A stretch of 64,000 nt of DNA. Origin: JAFMDF01 sp965222705. Lineage in GTDB: Bacteria > Bacteroidota > Bacteroidia > Chitinophagales > Saprospiraceae. Positions within the stretch are counted from its first letter, which is position 1, and each line of letters opens with the position of its first letter. Shown here one piece after another: positions 1 through 9,075 of the stretch. Position numbers and translations under genes: made by a program. The notes below the pieces were generated by a model. The model was given only the letters and a program-made list of their open reading frames with translations, had not been told where the DNA came from and did no database searches. The stretch is taken from assembly GCA_965222705.1 (NCBI GenBank), contig CBDCUO010000020.1, forward strand, positions 65,380-129,379. The letters are read 5' to 3'.

Positions 1-1
1 T

Positions 2-205
2 CACTATGATGAACTATTGACAGTCAGGACGATTATCAGGAAAATGCCCGTTCAAACTATGACCTTCCAAGTAGAAGTTTTTAATGAAAAAAAAGAACTG
101 GTCAATGGAGGAATGGTTAAATTGTGTTTTGTAGATAAAGCAACTGGACAAACCGTGAATACTCCTGTCAATTTAATCGAAAAATTGCAACCTTATTTTG
201 GATAA
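2..205 (+). CDS. Acyl-CoA thioesterase (hotdog fold), 3' part
   Basis: This is the C-terminal end of a gene that enters from the left edge; the frame is open from base 2, so the visible 67 residues have no start. The sequence (YDELLTVRTIIRKMP, then strands ending near NLIEKLQPYF) resembles the second half of YbgC/4-hydroxybenzoyl-CoA thioesterase-type hotdog proteins, which hydrolyse acyl-CoA thioesters in the cytoplasm. The catalytic Asp region would lie outside the window. The YihY gene follows after 36 bp in the same direction and may be cotranscribed. The family call rests on recognising the C-terminal pattern only. Confidence 0.7.
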   Translation, partial: HYDELLTVRTIIRKMPVQTMTFQVEVFNEKKELVNGGMVKLCFVDKATGQTVNTPVNLIEKLQPYFG

Positions 206-241
206 TATTTAGTCAATAGGTGAACTGAGAACTACCACTTC

Positions 242-1228
242 ATGAAGTTTCCAACGGGGAAAGAAATAAGCGATTTTTTTTTACAACATCCCTTGGTGTT
301 GGGGTTGGTCAGTTGGGCAAAACGGACTTCTTTTCCTGGTTTTTTTCGAGTCCCCATATTTGACGTAGGTGTTTTTATTTATAATGAGAGTCAGCGTAGA
401 GACCTGACCACTCGCGCCAATTCCATGGCTTTTAGCTTTTTCTTATCCCTATTTCCCGCCCTGATTATGCTTTTCACCCTGTTGCCTTTATTACAGGAAT
501 ACATTTTGGGGTTTTTAATGGATGATGAGAACTACTACGAAGTACTACACCGACAAATCCAAGACATTATGCCCGGCAACGCCGGCAACAGCCTTTTTGA
601 ATTTATTCAGGACATTACCACCAATCCTCGCATTGGTTTACTGTCTTTCGGGTTCATTCTGTCCTTGTTTTTTTCTTCTAATGGGATGATGACTTTGATG
701 CACAGTTTTGACAAATCTTATCTCGACACTACTTTCAAGCATAGAAGTGGCATCAAAAAAAGGGGAATCGCCATTTTACTGACTTTGCAACTCGGCATAT
801 TGCTGATTGCTTCGGTTATTTTAATCATTCTGGGCAACTATTTAATTGGAGTAATTGCCGATTTTATTCAACTGGATTTTTTTACCAAGTATAGTTTGTA
901 TTTTATTCGATGGCTGGTGATTTTGGCTCTTTTTTATACCGGTATTTCTATTATCTATCGCTATGGAGCAAGCATGTACCGAAAGTTCAAATTCATCACT
1001 CCAGGGGCCACTTTAGCAGCTATTTTATCCATTTTGTCTTCGGTCATTTTTTCTTTTTTTGTAGATAATTTTGGTTCTTATAATAAGTTATATGGCTCAA
1101 TTGGAACGGTGATTGTCATTATGATCTGGATACAATTGAATGCCTTTATCTTATTGGTTGGCTTTGAGCTAAACGCCAGCATTGCCGTCAATCGGGATTT
1201 AAAGAAAAAAATAAAAGAAACCGATTGA
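242..1228 (+). CDS. YihY/BrkB family inner-membrane protein
   Basis: A 328-residue polytopic membrane protein of the YihY (BrkB, virulence factor) family. About six hydrophobic helices are visible, and the family pattern of an N-terminal amphipathic part, a 'RANSMAFSFFLSLFPALIM' segment and a final 'YGSIGTVIVIMIWIQLNAFILL' type helix pair is recognisable. The C-terminus is basic (KKKIKE). The biochemical role of the family is not settled; some members were once mistaken for RNase BN. The ATG at 242 follows closely on the upstream thioesterase gene. The 190 bp behind it contain a palindromic repeat that lies ahead of the next gene. Confidence 0.88.
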   Translation: MKFPTGKEISDFFLQHPLVLGLVSWAKRTSFPGFFRVPIFDVGVFIYNESQRRDLTTRANSMAFSFFLSLFPALIMLFTLLPLLQEYILGFLMDDENYYEVLHRQIQDIMPGNAGNSLFEFIQDITTNPRIGLLSFGFILSLFFSSNGMMTLMHSFDKSYLDTTFKHRSGIKKRGIAILLTLQLGILLIASVILIILGNYLIGVIADFIQLDFFTKYSLYFIRWLVILALFYTGISIIYRYGASMYRKFKFITPGATLAAILSILSSVIFSFFVDNFGSYNKLYGSIGTVIVIMIWIQLNAFILLVGFELNASIAVNRDLKKKIKETD

Positions 1229-1277
1229 CCTCTTTCATTTTCTATCCAAAGGAATAGCAATCCATCCAAAAAGCACT

Positions 1278-1285
1278 TACTTTTG
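1278..1285 (+). promoter_or_regulatory. Possible Bacteroidota -7 box before the aminotransferase
   Basis: TACTTTTG matches the TAnnTTTG -7 consensus of Bacteroidota sigma-70. No good TTTG -33 box is seen about 19 bp upstream, so support is partial. If used, the transcript would start near 1292 and carry the palindromic element at 1306-1400 in its 5' leader. Confidence 0.35.
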
Positions 1286-1305
1286 CTAAAATTTAAAAAA
1301 ATCTT

Positions 1306-1400
1306 CCTTCTTTGACAAATTGTGTGGAATAAAGCCATTTAAAAGGGCGAGCATTTTAAGTGGCCTTATTCCTCCATAACGTAATTTTTGTCAAAGAACC
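1306..1400 (-). repeat. Palindromic intergenic element A, copy 1
   Basis: A 95-bp imperfect inverted repeat. One end reads CCTTCTTTGACAAATTGTG and the other, read inward on the minus strand, GGTTCTTTGACAAAAATTAC; both arms continue into a shared block (GGAATAAAGCCATTTAAAA and its near-complement). The same element occurs at 14035-14145 and 17255-17365 in the opposite orientation; this copy lacks about 16-20 bp of the loop. It lies 21 bp before the aminotransferase start codon, so it may form a large hairpin in that mRNA leader. Confidence 0.85.
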
Positions 1401-1421
1401 AAAATCTTTTAACAAAAAAAT

Positions 1422-2630
1422 ATGAATGCAGTGACCGCTTCACCGGTATCCAGCAGGATTCGGCACATGTCTGAATCCGCTACGCTTAAAATGACCCAGC
1501 TGGCCAGAGAGCTAAAAGCTAAGGGGCACGATGTTATTAGCTTGAGCATTGGCGAGCCGGATTTTGATACACCTCTGCACATTAAGGAAGCAGCCAAACA
1601 GGCCTTAGACGACGGCTTCACCAAATATACGCCTGTGCCAGGTCTAATGGAATTGAGAGAAGCGGTTTGTACCAAATTTAAGCGAGATAATAATTTGCAT
1701 TTTACGCCCAAGCAAATCGTTGTATCTAATGGAGCCAAACAGTCCATCCAAAACCTGTGCTCTGCCTTGTTAAATGAAGGAGACGAGGTAATTATTTTCG
1801 CGCCTTACTGGGTATCTTATGCGGATATTGTAAAGTTGGTCGGAGGTGTGCCTGTTCCTGTTTTAGCAGGCATTGAAAATGACTATAAGGTCAGTCCTGC
1901 TCAGGTAGCGGCAGCTATTAGTGATCGCACCAAATTGGTACTTTTCTCTTCTCCTTGCAATCCCACTGGCTCCGTTTATCAGGAGCAAGAATTAAGGGCC
2001 ATTGCAGAGGTAATCGCCAACCACGAAAATATTTATATTATTTCTGATGAAATTTATGAATACATCAATTTTACTGCTCAACATTGTAGTATTGGTTCTT
2101 TTGAAAATGTAAAAGATCGAACGATTACTGTAAATGGATTTGCTAAGGGCTTTGCTATGACTGGCTGGCGACTGGGTTATATGGGCGCACCCCTTGAAAT
2201 TGCCAATGCCTGTAGCAAATATCAGGGGCAAGTAACTTCCGGTGCCAACGCCTTCGGGCAAAAAGCCGCCGCTTACGCTTTATTAGCAGACCGAACACCT
2301 TCTGAGAAAATGTGCAACGCGTTTTTGAAAAGAAGAGATATGGTGATTGCCCTATTGCGGGAGATACCCGGCTTTAAGGTAAATGTGCCAGAAGGAGCTT
2401 TTTACGTTTTTCCAGATATTAGCGATCATTTCGGAAAAAGTTATAAAGGAAAAGTCATCCATCATTCAGAAGATTTTTGTGAATACTTGCTTCATCAAGC
2501 TCATATAGCGGTAGTGCCGGGCATTGCCTTTGGTGCAGAGGGCTGCTTTCGTCTATCTTACGCTGCATCCGAAGAGCAGTTAAAAGAGGCCATTTCCCGC
2601 ATAAAAAAAGCTGTTTGGAATCTGGTCTGA
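1422..2630 (+). CDS. Pyridoxal-phosphate aminotransferase class I (aspartate aminotransferase type)
   Basis: A 402-residue fold-type I aminotransferase that moves amino groups between amino acids (probably aspartate or aromatic) and 2-oxoacids in the cytoplasm. The PLP-binding lysine sits in 'NGFAKGFAMTGWRLGY', the conserved 'SSPCNPTGSVY' segment precedes 'SDEIYE' (the Asp/Tyr that hold the cofactor), and a C-terminal 'FRLSYA' arginine should bind the substrate carboxylate. Length fits the AspB/AspC Ib subgroup. The ATG at 1422 starts 'MNAVTASPVSSRI', close to known starts. Substrate specificity cannot be told from sequence alone. Confidence 0.9.
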   Translation: MNAVTASPVSSRIRHMSESATLKMTQLARELKAKGHDVISLSIGEPDFDTPLHIKEAAKQALDDGFTKYTPVPGLMELREAVCTKFKRDNNLHFTPKQIVVSNGAKQSIQNLCSALLNEGDEVIIFAPYWVSYADIVKLVGGVPVPVLAGIENDYKVSPAQVAAAISDRTKLVLFSSPCNPTGSVYQEQELRAIAEVIANHENIYIISDEIYEYINFTAQHCSIGSFENVKDRTITVNGFAKGFAMTGWRLGYMGAPLEIANACSKYQGQVTSGANAFGQKAAAYALLADRTPSEKMCNAFLKRRDMVIALLREIPGFKVNVPEGAFYVFPDISDHFGKSYKGKVIHHSEDFCEYLLHQAHIAVVPGIAFGAEGCFRLSYAASEEQLKEAISRIKKAVWNLV

Positions 2631-2669
2631 CCCGAAACAAAAAGAAAAATAATGGCGTAATTAAAACGC

Positions 2670-2703
2670 TTGCTGTGCTTTTATGCGGAAAGCCCTATCT
2701 TTG
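2670..2703 (+). promoter_or_regulatory. Candidate promoter for the TPR-ribH pair
   Basis: A TTG at 2670-2672 and TATCTTTG at 2696-2703 match the Bacteroidota -33/-7 pattern, though the 23-nt spacer is longer than usual. It would leave an AT-rich leader of about 170 nt before the gene at 2881. Confidence 0.45.
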
Positions 2704-2880
2704 CAAAAATTTTTTTTTCATTGAAATTTCGTTTTAAATAAATTATTGATTGCCAACTTGTTAAATAGTTGATAAGTCTTCAATAATTCTATCTTATATC
2801 CTTCCTGCAACGTCCTGTTTGGTTAACGGGATTACAATGCTTGAAGATAACTAATTCAATAATAAATTAATCAGTCCATA

Positions 2881-3573
2881 ATGGCAAGAAGAAGAAAAAG
2901 AAAACAAACGGATGAAACTCTAGTAGATTTAGTAGAAGTAACGGATCAGGCATCGGATTTTTTTGAGCGCAACCAGATGAAGATTTTGGGTGGATTGACA
3001 CTATTGGTGCTTTTGATTGGGGGTTATTTTTTTTATAGCCAATTTGTAAAAGCCCCCAAAGAAAGAGATGCAACGGCCCAAATGGTGCAGGCCCAAGTGC
3101 AATTCGAAAAAGACTCTTTTGCTTTGGCATTGACCAATCCTGGTGGTGGCTTTAGCGGCTTTTTGGATATTATTGATAATTTTAATGGGACAAAAGCGGC
3201 AAATACTGCCCAATATTATGCCGGAATTTCCTACCTGCATCTGGGACAATACGATGCAGCTATTGATTATTTGAGTAGTTTCTCTCCCGATAATACGGTT
3301 TTGGAATATACCAAGTATGGTGCCATTGGGGATGCTTATTCGGAAAAGAACGATTATACCAATGCCCTATCTTTTTATGAAAAAGCAGTGGATGTTGGAG
3401 CGAATGAAGTATTAGCTTCGTATTATTTGAAAAAAATTGGCTTACTGCATGAAAAGCAAGGGCAATTTGCTGCTGCAAAAACGGCCTTCGAAAAAATTAA
3501 GGAAAAATATCCCAATTCTCAAGAAGGAACAGATATTGACAAATACATTGCCAGGGTCAGTGTGAAAAGCTAA
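2881..3573 (+). CDS. Membrane-anchored TPR protein
   Basis: A 230-residue protein with a very basic N-terminus (MARRRKRKQ), one transmembrane helix near residues 37-55 (ILGGLTLLVLLIGGYFFY), and tetratricopeptide repeats over roughly residues 95-225 (QYYAGISYLHLGQYDAA, then GDAYSEKNDYTNALSFYEKA). The layout, N-in single-pass anchor with an exported TPR domain, resembles YfgM/ancillary SecYEG translocon proteins, but the equivalence is inferred. It sits 20 bp ahead of ribH and is probably cotranscribed with it; the pairing of such a TPR protein with ribH is, as far as I recall, common in Bacteroidota. Confidence 0.8.
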   Translation: MARRRKRKQTDETLVDLVEVTDQASDFFERNQMKILGGLTLLVLLIGGYFFYSQFVKAPKERDATAQMVQAQVQFEKDSFALALTNPGGGFSGFLDIIDNFNGTKAANTAQYYAGISYLHLGQYDAAIDYLSSFSPDNTVLEYTKYGAIGDAYSEKNDYTNALSFYEKAVDVGANEVLASYYLKKIGLLHEKQGQFAAAKTAFEKIKEKYPNSQEGTDIDKYIARVSVKS

Positions 3574-3593
3574 CCTCTCTCTTAAATTTAAAA

Positions 3594-4112
3594 ATGGCTT
3601 CCGCGCTAAAAAATCTATCCAAATACGATGAAACCCAACTGCCGACTGCTGCCAAAATGAAATTTGGTGTCGTAGTTGCTGACTGGAATAGGCGTATTAC
3701 CCATGCCCTCTATGAAGGCTGCTATGATACCCTTTTAAAGCATGGAGCAAAAGCAGAAAATATTGAAACTATCCAGGTTCCTGGTTCTTTTGAATTAACG
3801 GCAGGGGCTACCATGCTGGCGGCTAAGCACCAAGTGGATGCTGTCATTTGCTTGGGCTGTGTCATCAAAGGCGAAACCAGCCATAATGAATATATCAACC
3901 ACTCGGTTAGTATGGGTTTGACCAATTTGAGCATTGCAACTGGCAAGGCTTTTGTCTTTGGATTATTAACGCCAGATAATGAGCAACAAGCCCTCGACCG
4001 CGCAGGTGGAAAACACGGAAATAAAGGGGTCGAAGCAGCTGTAACCGCCATCCGCATGGCTGCATTAAAAAAAGACCTGGCCAATTCTAATAAAAAAATT
4101 GGCTTTGGATAG
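3594..4112 (+). CDS. ribH: 6,7-dimethyl-8-ribityllumazine synthase
   Basis: Riboflavin pathway enzyme that condenses 5-amino-6-ribitylamino-uracil with 3,4-dihydroxy-2-butanone 4-phosphate. The 172-residue length fits the family. Recognisable blocks are 'VVADWNRRITHAL' near the N-terminus (substrate aromatic pocket), 'QVPGSFELT', 'CLGCVIKGETSHNEYI' with the catalytic His, and 'FGLLTPDNEQQALDRAG'. The enzyme assembles as pentamers or 60-mers. No FMN riboswitch is visible upstream; the gene seems to depend on the promoter of the TPR gene 20 bp before it. Confidence 0.97.
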   Translation: MASALKNLSKYDETQLPTAAKMKFGVVVADWNRRITHALYEGCYDTLLKHGAKAENIETIQVPGSFELTAGATMLAAKHQVDAVICLGCVIKGETSHNEYINHSVSMGLTNLSIATGKAFVFGLLTPDNEQQALDRAGGKHGNKGVEAAVTAIRMAALKKDLANSNKKIGFG

Positions 4113-4139
4113 TCATAGCCCTTTAGTAAATGTCATCCG

Positions 4140-5717
4140 ATGAAAGCACTCTTCCTCACTTGCTGCTTGCTTCTTAGTTGTCAAGCTTCTGCACAAGATC
4201 GGCTCCATGTGGAACTCCTTGGGCAATTTGACCGAGGAGATACGCGCTACTCGGGCAGTTGGTCTTATATTGACTTTTCTACCCAAAAAGAATATGCATT
4301 GCTTGGCACTCGTACTGGAACAGCTATCTATTCCATTGATAACCAACCAATTGTAGAATTGGGTTTTATCCCAGGGCCAGCCTCCAACTGGCGAGAAATC
4401 ACCGTAATTGGCCACTTTGCTTACGTAAGTACCGAGGGCAAAGGAGAAGGAGAAGGAATGCAAGTGATTGATTTATCGCCTTTGCCCAACCCACCTGTTT
4501 TAGTGACCACTTATACCGAAACATTTACCACAGGCCATATTATTCAGCGAGATATTTACACAGAAAGCCCTTTTGTTTATGTTAGTGGGACTTGTAGTAG
4601 CTGCGGCGTCCATATCCTGAATGTTTCCAATCCCCAAAACCCGATCGAAGTAGGCTATTATAATCCAGGTTATTACATCCATGATTGTCATGTAAAAGGA
4701 GATTATCTATATGCCGCTGCTTTTTTAAAAGGAACGATAGATATTGTGGACATTTCGGATAAATCCAAACCAACTCTAGTAGCTCAAATTGACGACCCCG
4801 GGGGCAATACACATAGTGCTTGGCTAACAGAAGATAGTCGTCATTTAATAATCAGTGATGAAGCAGATGGCCTCCCTGCCAGAATTTGGAATGTCGAAGA
4901 TTTAAATAATCCATTCGAGGTAGCTACTTATACGGCAAACGAACAAAGCCTGACCCACAATCCCTATGTGAGAGGCAATTATGTCTTTTTTTCTCATAAT
5001 ACCGAAGGACTGCGTGTAGTAGATATCAAAGACCCTAGCCTACCTGTGGAAGTGGGCTACTACGACACTTTTGAAGGGCTAAGCGGAGGCTTCAATGGCT
5101 TGTGGTCGGCTTGTCCTTTTTTTCCTTCCGGAAAAATTATCGGTGGAAACAGAGAGGACGGCTTATATGTCTGGAATTTTAATAATGCACGAGCAGGGCG
5201 ATTTTATGCAACTGTAAGGGATTCACTAAACGAAGAAAAAGTGCCAAATGTCCAGTTTCGAATTTTAAAAAATGAAATAGCCCTTCAGCCTGACCTAAAC
5301 GGCGTTTTTAAATATGGCGCCCTCCCAGCTAATTACTTAATAGAACTTTCGGCAGCAGGATACCAAACCAAGCTCGTGACTATTGCTTTAGAAGCAGGAG
5401 ATAGTTTGGTTTTAAATATTCTGCTCCAGGCAAAACCGGTTGGTTTATTCAATTTTAATAAAAAATTGCCCAAAGTCACCATTCATCCCAACCCTTTTTC
5501 GGAGACCACACTCATTGACTTAAGTCTTTTAAAGCAAAATAAAGAATTGTGTCTTTATGATGCTTCTGGTCGTTTAAGAAAGAAAATAGTGACCAAAGGA
5601 AACCGTTTTTATTTATTAAAAAGGGAAGGGTTGGAGCAGGGCGTTTATATATTACAAATTTTTGATAACGAAGGCCTACCTATTGCAAATGACAAAATAA
5701 TCATTGGATCGGATTAG
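4140..5717 (+). CDS. LVIVD-repeat choice-of-anchor B protein with T9SS sorting domain
   Basis: A 525-residue secreted protein. Residues 1-18 form a signal peptide (MKALFLTCCLLLSCQASAQ). Residues about 20-360 carry beta-propeller-like LVIVD repeats ('GIHILNVSNPQNP', 'DIVDISDKSKPTLVA', 'GLRVVDIKDPSLPVEVGYY'), the pattern of 'choice-of-anchor B' family proteins. A carboxypeptidase-regulatory-like beta sandwich follows (about 365-430), then a C-terminal T9SS type A domain starting near 'IHPNPFSETTLIDL' and ending with 'GVYILQIFDN'. It should cross the outer membrane through T9SS and be surface-attached or released. No enzymatic motif is visible. Gap to ribH is 27 bp. Confidence 0.85.
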   Translation: MKALFLTCCLLLSCQASAQDRLHVELLGQFDRGDTRYSGSWSYIDFSTQKEYALLGTRTGTAIYSIDNQPIVELGFIPGPASNWREITVIGHFAYVSTEGKGEGEGMQVIDLSPLPNPPVLVTTYTETFTTGHIIQRDIYTESPFVYVSGTCSSCGVHILNVSNPQNPIEVGYYNPGYYIHDCHVKGDYLYAAAFLKGTIDIVDISDKSKPTLVAQIDDPGGNTHSAWLTEDSRHLIISDEADGLPARIWNVEDLNNPFEVATYTANEQSLTHNPYVRGNYVFFSHNTEGLRVVDIKDPSLPVEVGYYDTFEGLSGGFNGLWSACPFFPSGKIIGGNREDGLYVWNFNNARAGRFYATVRDSLNEEKVPNVQFRILKNEIALQPDLNGVFKYGALPANYLIELSAAGYQTKLVTIALEAGDSLVLNILLQAKPVGLFNFNKKLPKVTIHPNPFSETTLIDLSLLKQNKELCLYDASGRLRKKIVTKGNRFYLLKREGLEQGVYILQIFDNEGLPIANDKIIIGSD

Positions 5718-5863
5718 GATTGAAAATCCATTTTCGCTCAATTTAGACAAGTGACCCTAGTCTAAAAAATGTATGCCTTCTTCTATGTAATTTCTATTCT
5801 AATTTAAATAATTATTAGCTTCGAATTCAATTTCATTGCTTTTTCTTATAATTTACCCTGCAT

Positions 5864-6099
5864 AAAAAGTGATTTTAAAAGGGAGTAACAAAAAGAAGAC
5901 AGTGTTTAGTTCTACTTTGGCACTCTAGAAATAGTGATTGTTTTAAGTGTAATTAGCTCCTAGTTTTGGTGGCGGCTGCCTGTTAAAAACTGCGGAGCGG
6001 TTGTTTTTAACTAGAATTTTTGTTCTTTTTTTTCAATGAAAAAAGAACAACATCTAGTTTTGTTTAAAGTGCCAAAGTAGAATTAGAAAATCACTTTTT
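5864..6099. repeat. Nested long palindrome in 430-bp gene-free gap
   Basis: An intergenic stretch built of nested inverted repeats. Outer arms AAAAAGTGATTTT (5864-5876) and AAAATCACTTTTT (6087-6099); next arms at 5908-5924 and 6068-6084, complementary in 15 or more of 17 positions; inside lie GTTAAAAAC/GTTTTTAAC (about 5982-6010) and a TTGTTCTTTTTTT/GAAAAAAGAACAA hairpin (about 6020-6050). I see no gene in 5718-6146. It could be a decayed MITE or a structured RNA, or the terminator/leader region between the T9SS gene and lepB. Confidence 0.7.
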
Positions 6100-6146
6100 T
6101 ATCCCGTTTGGAGTATAAAAGCATATTTTAACCAAAAAATATTAAA

Positions 6147-7919
6147 ATGGCTATTTTATTCTTTTTCGCTTTTTCCTATGTCTTATTAAGCCTTAGCCTT
6201 TATAAAGTTTTTAAAAAAGCGGGCTTTGAACCCCAAAAAGCACTCATACCCGGGCTTAATTTTGCGGAGTGGTGTCAAGTGATTGGTCGGCCAAAGTGGT
6301 GGGCCTTATTACTATTATTGCCTATTATCAATATTTTCATCTATGCTGGGATGTGTGTGGATATGGTTCGCTCCTTTAAAAAATATACTTTTGGGGACAG
6401 TGCTTTAGCAGTCTTCTACGCACCGCTTGCTTTTTATAAAATTGGAAAAAATAAAAAGGATAAATACCATGGTCCAATACTGAAAAAAGAGCGTTTGTAC
6501 GCCGAGCAATTACTGGCAGCAGAACAAGCGGGAAATAAAATTAAGTTAAAAAAGCTACGAGCTAGAAATCCTTACTATAAATCTTCAGCTCGCCAGTGGA
6601 CGGAAGCGCTTATATTTGCGGTATTTGCAGCGGCATTTATTCGGTTATTTACCGTTGAAGCTTATGCTATTCCAACCTCCTCTATGGAAGGTTCTCTAAA
6701 TGTTGGCGACCATTTATTTGTGAGTAAAATACATTATGGATTGCGGACACCGAAAACGATCATTATGGTTCCGCTTTTGCATAATAGAATTCCTTTTTTC
6801 AATACGGAATCCTACCTACAAACCCCCAATTTACCCTTCAAATGGCTTCCGGGTATTGAAAAGCCGGGTCGAAACAAGCCCGTTGTTTTTAATGTACCCG
6901 AAGGCGATAGCGTTTATATTACGCCGGAAAGAACTTGGAGTGTTTATGACTACCGAAGGGGAAATGTCCCGCAAAACATCGCAGATCAAATTCGACGAGG
7001 ACAAATTAAATTAACCATCCGACCCATTGATAAAATAGATCATTATGTAAAGCACTGTATCGGCGTGCCGGGAGATAAACTACAAATCATTGACCGCCAA
7101 GTATATATCAATGGAAAAGCTGTAAAAAACCCCAAAAACTTGCAGTTCCGGTATTTAATCAAGCACCCTGTTCCTTTTAATGACCAAAAATTTGAAGAAT
7201 GGGGCATTTCTCAGGAAGATCGCCAGTATTATAATAGCAATGGCAATGCCTTTAAAATGCTGATTTTATCGGAGGAACAAAAAAGGAAGGTGCAGGCAAT
7301 GGATCGCCATATTGAAATTATCCCCAATGATATGTATTGGGTCCAATTTCCTACCGATTATGATAAAAGCCAATTAGCAGGTTTGGGTATTGGCAATGCC
7401 AACATCCGAGCTAATAGTACAGCTAACCGCTTTTTAATGACTTTGAAAAAGGGACAAGTAGAAAGTCTAAAAAATACTGATAATCAAATTATTATAGAAA
7501 CATTTGACGAGTCCAATCGCTTATTTCCTCACGATCCTGAGAATTTTGCTGGCTGGAATACCAATAATTATGGACCAATATGGGTACCCAAAGCGGGCGA
7601 AACCATTGCGGTCACGCCCGAAAACATTGCCCTGTATCGAAGAATCATTGACATCTATGAAGGCAATGATTTGACGATCAAAAACGGCCGCATTTATATC
7701 AATGGCGAAGCCACTACCCAATATACTTTCAAACTGGATTATTACTGGATGATGGGGGATAATCGAAATAATTCGGAGGATTCCCGCACCTGGGGGTTTG
7801 TACCACAAACCCATATTTTAGGCAAGCCCCTGTTTATCTTTTTTTCTACCAAAGAAAATAGCATCCTGAATGGCATCAATTGGAATCGAATGTTTACATC
7901 TGCAAGCAAAGCAGGATAA
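6147..7919 (+). CDS. lepB: Signal peptidase I
   Basis: Membrane serine protease that cuts signal peptides off exported proteins. The catalytic Ser is in 'IPTSSMEGSL' (Ser179) and the general-base Lys in 'HYVKHCIGVPGDK' (Lys302); the last conserved box 'MMGDNRNNSEDSR' lies near residue 552. At 590 residues it is far longer than E. coli LepB, with an N-terminal membrane region (helices near 1-20, 50-70 and 152-170) and a large insertion between the Lys box and the C-terminal box; such long forms are usual in Bacteroidota. The ATG at 6147 follows an A-rich leader. It supplies processing for the Sec/T9SS cargo coded nearby. Confidence 0.95.
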   Translation: MAILFFFAFSYVLLSLSLYKVFKKAGFEPQKALIPGLNFAEWCQVIGRPKWWALLLLLPIINIFIYAGMCVDMVRSFKKYTFGDSALAVFYAPLAFYKIGKNKKDKYHGPILKKERLYAEQLLAAEQAGNKIKLKKLRARNPYYKSSARQWTEALIFAVFAAAFIRLFTVEAYAIPTSSMEGSLNVGDHLFVSKIHYGLRTPKTIIMVPLLHNRIPFFNTESYLQTPNLPFKWLPGIEKPGRNKPVVFNVPEGDSVYITPERTWSVYDYRRGNVPQNIADQIRRGQIKLTIRPIDKIDHYVKHCIGVPGDKLQIIDRQVYINGKAVKNPKNLQFRYLIKHPVPFNDQKFEEWGISQEDRQYYNSNGNAFKMLILSEEQKRKVQAMDRHIEIIPNDMYWVQFPTDYDKSQLAGLGIGNANIRANSTANRFLMTLKKGQVESLKNTDNQIIIETFDESNRLFPHDPENFAGWNTNNYGPIWVPKAGETIAVTPENIALYRRIIDIYEGNDLTIKNGRIYINGEATTQYTFKLDYYWMMGDNRNNSEDSRTWGFVPQTHILGKPLFIFFSTKENSILNGINWNRMFTSASKAG

Positions 7920-8013
7920 TCTCGTCAATAGAAAGGGATGTCGTATTGAAAAAGTAGCAAGGGTGTTTACACCTATCAAATAAGTCCCATTATTAAGCAA
8001 GCCAAGCCGAAAA

Positions 8014-8694
8014 ATGAACGTACAAGTTCTTCACGAAGATAATCACTTAATCGCTGTCAATAAACCCGCCGGGCTATTAACGCAGGGCGATCGCACAGGA
8101 GACCGGACCCTGGCCGATTGGGTCAAACGATACATCAAAGATCGGTACAATAAACCGGGGGATGTTTTTTTAGGAATAATTCATCGGCTGGATCGTCCGG
8201 TGAGCGGAGTAGTCGTTTTTGCCCGAACCAGCAAAGCTCTTTCTCGTATGAATGAGCTATTCAGAAATCGAAAAGTAACGAAGACTTATTGGGCTATTAC
8301 CAAAAATCGTCCAGAAAAACTAGAAGGAAATCTCATACATTACTTGTTAAAAGATCCTGCCAAAAATAAAACCAAAGCCTACCCTACCCCTAGTCGTCGG
8401 GCAGCAAAAGCCCAAAAAGCAGAACTTTCCTACAAAACTATCGGCATTTTAGGAGAACATTGTAAACTAGAAGTAAAACCTACTACGGGAAGGCCACATC
8501 AAATCAGGGCACAATTAGCCCAAATAAACTGCCCGATTAAGGGCGATATAAAATATGGTGCAGACAAGCCTAATCGAGACGGAAGCATCCATTTGCACTG
8601 CCAAAATTTACAATTTATGCATCCAGTAAAAAAAGAGCCAGTAAAAATAATAGCCGCACTTCCCGATGATCAGGTATGGAACGTATTTGAATAG
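8014..8694 (+). CDS. RluA-family RNA pseudouridine synthase
   Basis: A 226-residue protein that isomerises specific uridines in rRNA or tRNA to pseudouridine. The catalytic Asp is Asp60 in 'IIHRLDRPVSGVVVFA'; the N-terminal 'VNKPAGLLTQ' and the C-terminal 'GRPHQIRAQLA' and 'LHCQNLQF' boxes are typical of the RluA branch. No N-terminal S4 domain is present, so it belongs to the short RluA/RluC-like forms. Its RNA target cannot be told from the sequence. It starts 94 bp behind lepB and may belong to the same transcript. Confidence 0.92.
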   Translation: MNVQVLHEDNHLIAVNKPAGLLTQGDRTGDRTLADWVKRYIKDRYNKPGDVFLGIIHRLDRPVSGVVVFARTSKALSRMNELFRNRKVTKTYWAITKNRPEKLEGNLIHYLLKDPAKNKTKAYPTPSRRAAKAQKAELSYKTIGILGEHCKLEVKPTTGRPHQIRAQLAQINCPIKGDIKYGADKPNRDGSIHLHCQNLQFMHPVKKEPVKIIAALPDDQVWNVFE

Positions 8695-9075
8695 CTCGTC
8701 CTCAACAACTTATATATTTTATAAAAGATTTATAAATGCAGGCAAATGGCGTGATTCAACTTTGTAAAACCCTATCTGCTCCTCAGCGTACAATTTTTGA
8801 TAAAAGCCAATCAACTTATTTTCTCATCAGCATTAAATGTCGTCAAAAACAGAAAAATTAGGAGGCTAGAGGTTGGCTAAATAGCATTTTCGACTTAATT
8901 TGCGCTCCAACTTTGGTAGGGCATTTGGCATAAGCCGATATTTTGCTTTAATATTACTTGTTTTTATCGTCAAATTTGACAACTTAGCGTATTAAAAACA
9001 CAAAACCATCCCAAATAGTAAGCATAAAAAATAACCTTAATAATTGTTTTTTATTCTTGCTCAACCACATACTTT
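8695..9075. other. Gene-free gap before porP/sprF
   Basis: About 380 bp, AT-rich, no open frame of note and no recognised RNA. A CAAATTTG at 8971-8978 is one base off the TAnnTTTG box, but its nearest TTTG lies too far upstream to call a promoter with confidence. Confidence 0.4.

Noticed and set aside
3500..3600. FMN riboswitch ahead of ribH
   Set aside because: Only 20 bp separate ribH from the TPR gene and the conserved RFN elements are absent there and in the leader at 2704-2880.
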